Source of the DNA: CAZTAR01 sp043813895
GTDB taxonomy: Bacteria; Planctomycetota; Phycisphaerae; UBA1845; UTPLA1
Assembly (NCBI GenBank): GCA_043813895.1
Contig: JBDRKQ010000112.1
Location: 1-18,823 of the forward strand
Length of the DNA stretch: 18,823 nt
Reading direction: 5' to 3'
Shown: piece by piece, positions 16,582 through 18,823 of the stretch
Layout of the letters: each line of letters begins with the position of its first letter
Position numbering within the stretch: the stretch's first letter is position 1
Made by a program: the position numbers and the translations under genes
The notes under the pieces: model-generated
Told to the model about the DNA's origin: nothing
Databases searched by the model: none
Seen by the model: the letters and a program-made list of their open reading frames with translations, nothing else

Positions 16582-16839
16582 ATGTCGATCATCGAGATTC
16601 AGAATGCTCTGAAGAACATGAGTGGTGAGGAACTAGACGGTTTGCAGAACGCCATTGTTCTCGTGTCTGACGCCTATCCTGCCGAATCCGCCCTCTTGAT
16701 GCGGCAGATTTCCCGTGAGACGCGCATCCGCCAAAGCGAGGGATGGGACCGCAAGGCGGCGCGGTTCTGGAACCGGCATGGAGAGAAGATTGGGATGCTG
16801 GCGATCGGCGCTCTGATTGGTGACTGGGTCGGCGACTGA
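16582..16839 (+). CDS. Small protein of unknown function (85 residues)
   Basis: An 85-residue protein, not recognised. The N-terminal half is predicted helical and acidic (IEIQNALKNMSGEELDGLQN), the middle is strongly basic (RETRIRQSEGWDRKAARFWNRH), and the end is a short hydrophobic glycine-rich stretch (IGMLAIGALIGDWVGD) that could touch or enter a membrane. GGAGG sits 8 nt before the ATG at 16582, a good ribosome-binding site. The TTG at 16567 in the same frame overlaps that site and is rejected. The 283 nt before it (16299-16581) hold no gene I can support; TTGACG at 16352 lacks a partner -10 at the right distance. The next gene follows after 74 nt on the same strand. Confidence 0.6.
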   Translation: MSIIEIQNALKNMSGEELDGLQNAIVLVSDAYPAESALLMRQISRETRIRQSEGWDRKAARFWNRHGEKIGMLAIGALIGDWVGD

Positions 16840-16913
16840 GCACCAACGACGTGAGGCGGTGATACCGACGCACTTTGCGCAACGATGCAATCCAGCAACG
16901 AGAGGACAATCTG

Positions 16914-17942
16914 ATGGACACCAACCGACGGCAGATCGACCGTTACACCAAGATTATCCTGACCATCATCGCTTTCTGCTTGGTCTGGCTGTGCGTGAGC
17001 CGAGCCAGCTTCACGCAAGAGGCAACAGCCCAAACATCGAGAACGTCTGGCCCGCAGATACACGAGGAGCTTGCGACCAGAAAGCTCACTGTTGTCAATG
17101 GCCAAGGCGAGCCGAGTATCAGGCTCGAATGCGACAAGGATGTGTCCTTCATGAGTATGTTCGACAAGAACGGAAAGAACCGAGTTGGATTGTTGATGGA
17201 GCAGGATGGCACAGCCGCTCTGCAACTTGGAGATAGGAACAAGCAAAGCTGCGTTACGTTGCTGGTGTGTCCGGACGGTTCTCCCAGCCTGCTCATGCTC
17301 GACAAGAACGGAATGAACCGTGCAGAGTTAAGCGTGATGTCGGACACCGGTGAGAGTGCTCTGATCCTGTCCGACAAGAACGGGAAGAAAAGCGCTGCGT
17401 TGCGTGTGCAGCCGGATAGGACTTCAAGCCTGTTCCTGCTCGGCCGGAACAACAGGATTAACGTCGCGTTGGGGGCATCGCCGGAAGGCGGGTCCAGTCT
17501 GATGCTGTGCGACAACGGCAAGACCAATGTTGGGTTGATGGCTGGGAAAGTCAAAGGACTGGCTCTGTACGAAAATAACGACGTGACCCGTGCTGTATTG
17601 GCTCTGAATCCCGATGGTTCGCCTGTCCTAACGATGACCGACAAGGACGGGCAAGCCGGCATTCAGTTGGACCTGCATTCAGGTATTGCGCCCAGGCTGC
17701 TGATGAAGGACAAAAACGAGAAGAGCCGCGCAATGTTGGCGGTGACGCCTGATCCCCTCTTGGTGCTGTCGGATGAGAACGGGATAAACAGTGCCATGTT
17801 GGCTGTGACGGAGGACAGCTCGCCCAACCTGTCTATGTGCGACAAGAACGGAAACTACCGCGCTTTGTTGAGCGTGGACCCAGATGGTTCGCCCGGTCTT
17901 GCCCTGTACGACCGAAACGGTAAGAGGGTGTGGGGCTACTAG
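16914..17942 (+). CDS. Membrane-anchored protein of about twelve 23-residue repeats
   Basis: A 342-residue protein with an N-terminal membrane segment (IILTIIAFCLVWLCVS, about 14-29) that may be an anchor or an uncleaved signal, a short linker, then tandem repeats from about residue 60 to the end. The unit is close to DKNGKNRALLSVDPDGSPGL plus about three more residues: an Asp/Asn/Gly turn, a short strand, a second DGSP turn and a second strand. Twelve near-complete units and one partial one are visible, some losing one to three residues. Such beta-rich repeats occur in secreted proteins of planctomycetes and other environmental bacteria, but I know no defined function. The turns are rich in Asp/Asn and could bind Ca2+. 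AGAGGA lies 7 nt before the ATG at 16914; the TTG at 16875 is rejected. An extracytoplasmic beta-solenoid or propeller is inferred. Confidence 0.78.
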   Translation: MDTNRRQIDRYTKIILTIIAFCLVWLCVSRASFTQEATAQTSRTSGPQIHEELATRKLTVVNGQGEPSIRLECDKDVSFMSMFDKNGKNRVGLLMEQDGTAALQLGDRNKQSCVTLLVCPDGSPSLLMLDKNGMNRAELSVMSDTGESALILSDKNGKKSAALRVQPDRTSSLFLLGRNNRINVALGASPEGGSSLMLCDNGKTNVGLMAGKVKGLALYENNDVTRAVLALNPDGSPVLTMTDKDGQAGIQLDLHSGIAPRLLMKDKNEKSRAMLAVTPDPLLVLSDENGINSAMLAVTEDSSPNLSMCDKNGNYRALLSVDPDGSPGLALYDRNGKRVWGY

Positions 17943-18075
17943 CCTCGACCGAGAGTCGTCGTTGAGAGCGGTAGGCTCAGGATCGACCCCTGACCGCTTT
18001 GGGGCCGTGACTTCTTCAGCGATTGGCCGCGAAGATTGGGCTGGCTGGCCTGCCTCTGCTCCTCGGAGGGCTCAC

Positions 18076-18103
18076 GCGGATCGGTCGGCGTCGGCCGATC
18101 CGC
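18076..18103. terminator. Strong hairpin between the repeat protein and the small lipoprotein
   Basis: GCGGATCGGTCG (18076-18087) can pair with CGGCCGATCCGC (18092-18103) around the loop GCGT, twelve pairs including one G-T pair. It lies 134 nt after the stop of the plus-strand repeat protein and 66 nt beyond the stop of the minus-strand lipoprotein. On the plus strand it is followed by the moderately T-rich TGATGTCTTGTCT. It may stop transcription from one or both sides. Confidence 0.45.
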
Positions 18104-18150
18104 TGATGTCTTGTCTGGCACTATAGGGTGACAGCTTGCACGACATGACC
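18102..18150 (-). repeat. Copy A of a duplicated control-region block
   Basis: Read on the minus strand, this block shares three ordered segments with copy B (18416-18465): GGTCATGTCGTGCA, CCTATAG and TGCCAGACAAGACATCAGC (one change each in the first and third). Spacers between the segments differ by insertions. Copy A lies just downstream of the small lipoprotein gene. It contains TATAGT, which could act as a -10 element pointing left, but no convincing gene follows it. Confidence 0.6.
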
Positions 18151-18169
18151 GGAGAGGCTGGGCGGCTTC

Positions 18170-18328
18170 CTACCAGCCCCACTCACAGGGGTACCAGGGA
18201 GAACAGCCCGCGTGATTCTCTGCCGGAGCGGGGAGACAACCTGTCGTGGCCAGGAAGAGTCCCGCCATCATCGCCATCAGGGCACAGGTGATCCACATCT
18301 GCTTGATTGTCGCTCGCATCGTTTTCAT
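18170..18328 (-). CDS. Small lipoprotein of 52 residues
   Basis: A tiny exported protein, 52 residues from the ATG at 18328. The signal has a basic head (MKTMRATIKQM), a hydrophobic core (ALMAMMAGLFLA) and a lipobox-like TTGC with Cys at residue 31. The mature part is only 22 residues, Pro/Trp/Cys-rich (CLPAPAENHAGCSPWYPCEW), with two further Cys that could form a disulphide. GGGAG lies 8 nt before the ATG, a good ribosome-binding site, so the longer frame reaching 18625 is not needed. Upstream on the minus strand lie a candidate -10, a palindrome and an 11-nt phased repeat array. Very small lipoproteins are often missed by annotation; entericidin-like toxins have a similar build, but there is no sequence support for that here. 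Function is unknown. Confidence 0.6.
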   Translation of the reverse strand: MKTMRATIKQMWITCALMAMMAGLFLATTGCLPAPAENHAGCSPWYPCEWGW

Positions 18329-18415
18329 CTTTGTACTCCCACAGTTCTGCCGGAGCCCCAAAGGACCCGGTCCATTGGCAGTACACGGCAGCGGCGGCGA
18401 TCTTCCGCAAAAGTG

Positions 18416-18465
18416 GCTGATGTCTTGTCTTGCAGGGTCATTCTCTATAGGTGCAGGACATGACC
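18416..18465 (-). repeat. Copy B of a duplicated control-region block
   Basis: The upstream partner of copy A at 18102-18150. GCTGATGTCTTGTCT (plus strand) is identical in both, and GACATGACC at the far end is identical. Copy B sits in front of the small lipoprotein gene, with its end about 90 nt before the ATG, so it likely contains that gene's promoter. Confidence 0.6.
18443..18448 (-). promoter_or_regulatory. Candidate -10 element (TATAGA) for the small lipoprotein
   Basis: On the minus strand TATAGA lies 114 nt before the ATG at 18328. No good -35 stands 17 nt upstream; instead a palindrome (18453-18468) fills the spacer and a phased repeat array lies beyond. That is the layout of a promoter needing an activator. 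Confidence 0.35.
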
Positions 18466-18468
18466 TGC
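18453..18468. promoter_or_regulatory. Operator-like palindrome before the small lipoprotein
   Basis: GCAGGACATGACCTGC is symmetric at seven of eight pairs (GCAGG-CATG-CCTGC). It ends 5 nt before the candidate -10 of the minus-strand lipoprotein gene, where a bound dimeric regulator would affect transcription. Confidence 0.4.
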
Positions 18469-18492
18469 GGCCGGGTAGGCTTACCCTGGACT

Positions 18493-18547
18493 TCCTATGA
18501 CCCTCCGATGACGCTCCTATGACGCTGCCCTGACCTTCCCATGGACC
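18493..18547. repeat. Five decaying 11-nt direct repeats (Pho-box-like array)
   Basis: Units of 11 nt run from 18493, 18504, 18515, 18526 and 18537. The best three (plus strand) are TCCTATGACCC, TCCGATGACGC and TCCTATGACGC; the last two have decayed. On the minus strand they read as GTCAT-containing repeats once per helical turn, similar in period and core to PhoB sites (CTGTCAT repeated every 11 bp). They lie upstream of the minus-strand small lipoprotein. Confidence 0.55.
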
Positions 18548-18823
18548 AGGATGCCAGGACTGGTCGCCAGTCCGAGGCCGGTCGGCTTGTGTCTGTGGGG
18601 AGTTCAGCCGCCTCGGTCGGGTCACGCCTCCTCATCCTGAGAGGCGACCGTCCAGATTCTCTTGAGTGGCAGTTCAGCCCGAATCGCGGCAGGGAGCTTG
18701 GGATCGATTACACTCGCGTCCTCAGTGCTCCTGGCAAGCTTCAGTTGCGGCTTGCTCGCAGGCTAGAGCATTTTAGGCATGAGATGGCATCCTCTGCGGC
18801 GGTGATCAGAGCCGCGCGCGTCA
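18541..18823 (+). CDS. Possible partial gene running off the right edge
   Basis: From an ATG at 18541 the frame stays open for 94 codons to the window end without a stop. Parts read like protein (DSLEWQFSPNRGRELGIDY, then KLQLRLARRLEHFRHEM). About two thirds of third positions are G or C, close to the neighbouring genes but not decisive. There is no ribosome-binding site before the ATG, which overlaps the last 11-nt repeat, so a later start or a chance open frame is quite possible. No family is recognised. Confidence 0.25.
   Translation, partial: MDQDARTGRQSEAGRLVSVGSSAASVGSRLLILRGDRPDSLEWQFSPNRGRELGIDYTRVLSAPGKLQLRLARRLEHFRHEMASSAAVIRAARV

Noticed and set aside
17939..18121. A 60-codon minus-strand open frame downstream of copy A of the duplicated block
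   Set aside because: It starts with GTG without a ribosome-binding site, runs through the strong hairpin and is Pro/Ser/Arg-rich; it looks like GC-rich intergenic sequence.
18170..18625. Long version (151 residues) of the small lipoprotein frame
   Set aside because: The extension runs through the promoter-like region and phased repeats and would hide the signal peptide in the middle; the ATG at 18328 has a good ribosome-binding site and a proper signal.
1..18823. CRISPR array, rRNA genes, insertion sequence with transposase, riboswitch
   Set aside because: No regular spaced repeats of CRISPR size, no rRNA-like stretches, no transposase motifs, and no recognisable riboswitch core were seen on either strand.

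Overview
The window is a high-GC bacterial segment, and its gene content points to a planctomycete-like organism. The main support is an ECF sigma factor placed directly before a membrane-anchored Ser/Thr kinase with a TPR tail, a pairing typical of Planctomycetota. A dCache/PAS/GAF hybrid histidine kinase and several secreted proteins of no known family fit the same picture. This assignment is inferred from gene content only; no rRNA or full marker gene is present.

Left part (1-7900), ordinary chromosomal genes: an M42-type aminopeptidase (minus strand); a class I methyltransferase with a zinc-binding head; a multi-membrane-span GT87-type mannosyltransferase (plus strand); and a 1280-residue hybrid sensor kinase (minus strand, convergent with GT87). 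The kinase's ATPase domain carries two copies of a small palindromic element, read in frame, and its dimerisation hairpin holds a cysteine cluster.

Middle part (7900-10650), accessory and partly degenerate: minisatellite repeats with a frame-broken gene remnant (8071-8463); the 3' half of a tRNA-Thr gene (8624-8670) that looks like the attachment site of an integrated element; a short integrase-tail-like open frame ending inside it; and a translationally coupled pair, an ArdC-like antirestriction/metallopeptidase protein followed by a minimal clamp-loader-like AAA+ ATPase. The geometry (tRNA 3' half on the minus strand, its 5' side to the right) places the element to the right of 8670. Its other end is not visible here.

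Right part (10650-18823): a clear promoter (10651-10679) drives a likely operon of a secreted protein of unknown family, an ECF sigma factor and a 1189-residue Ser/Thr kinase with a TPR tail. This looks like an envelope signalling module. It is followed by a zinc-ribbon/two-TM protein, an 85-residue small protein, and a membrane-anchored protein built of about twelve 23-residue repeats. At the far right is a 52-residue lipoprotein on the minus strand, flanked by two diverged copies of the same control-region block and preceded by 11-nt phased repeats resembling a PhoB-type binding array. One open frame runs off the right edge.
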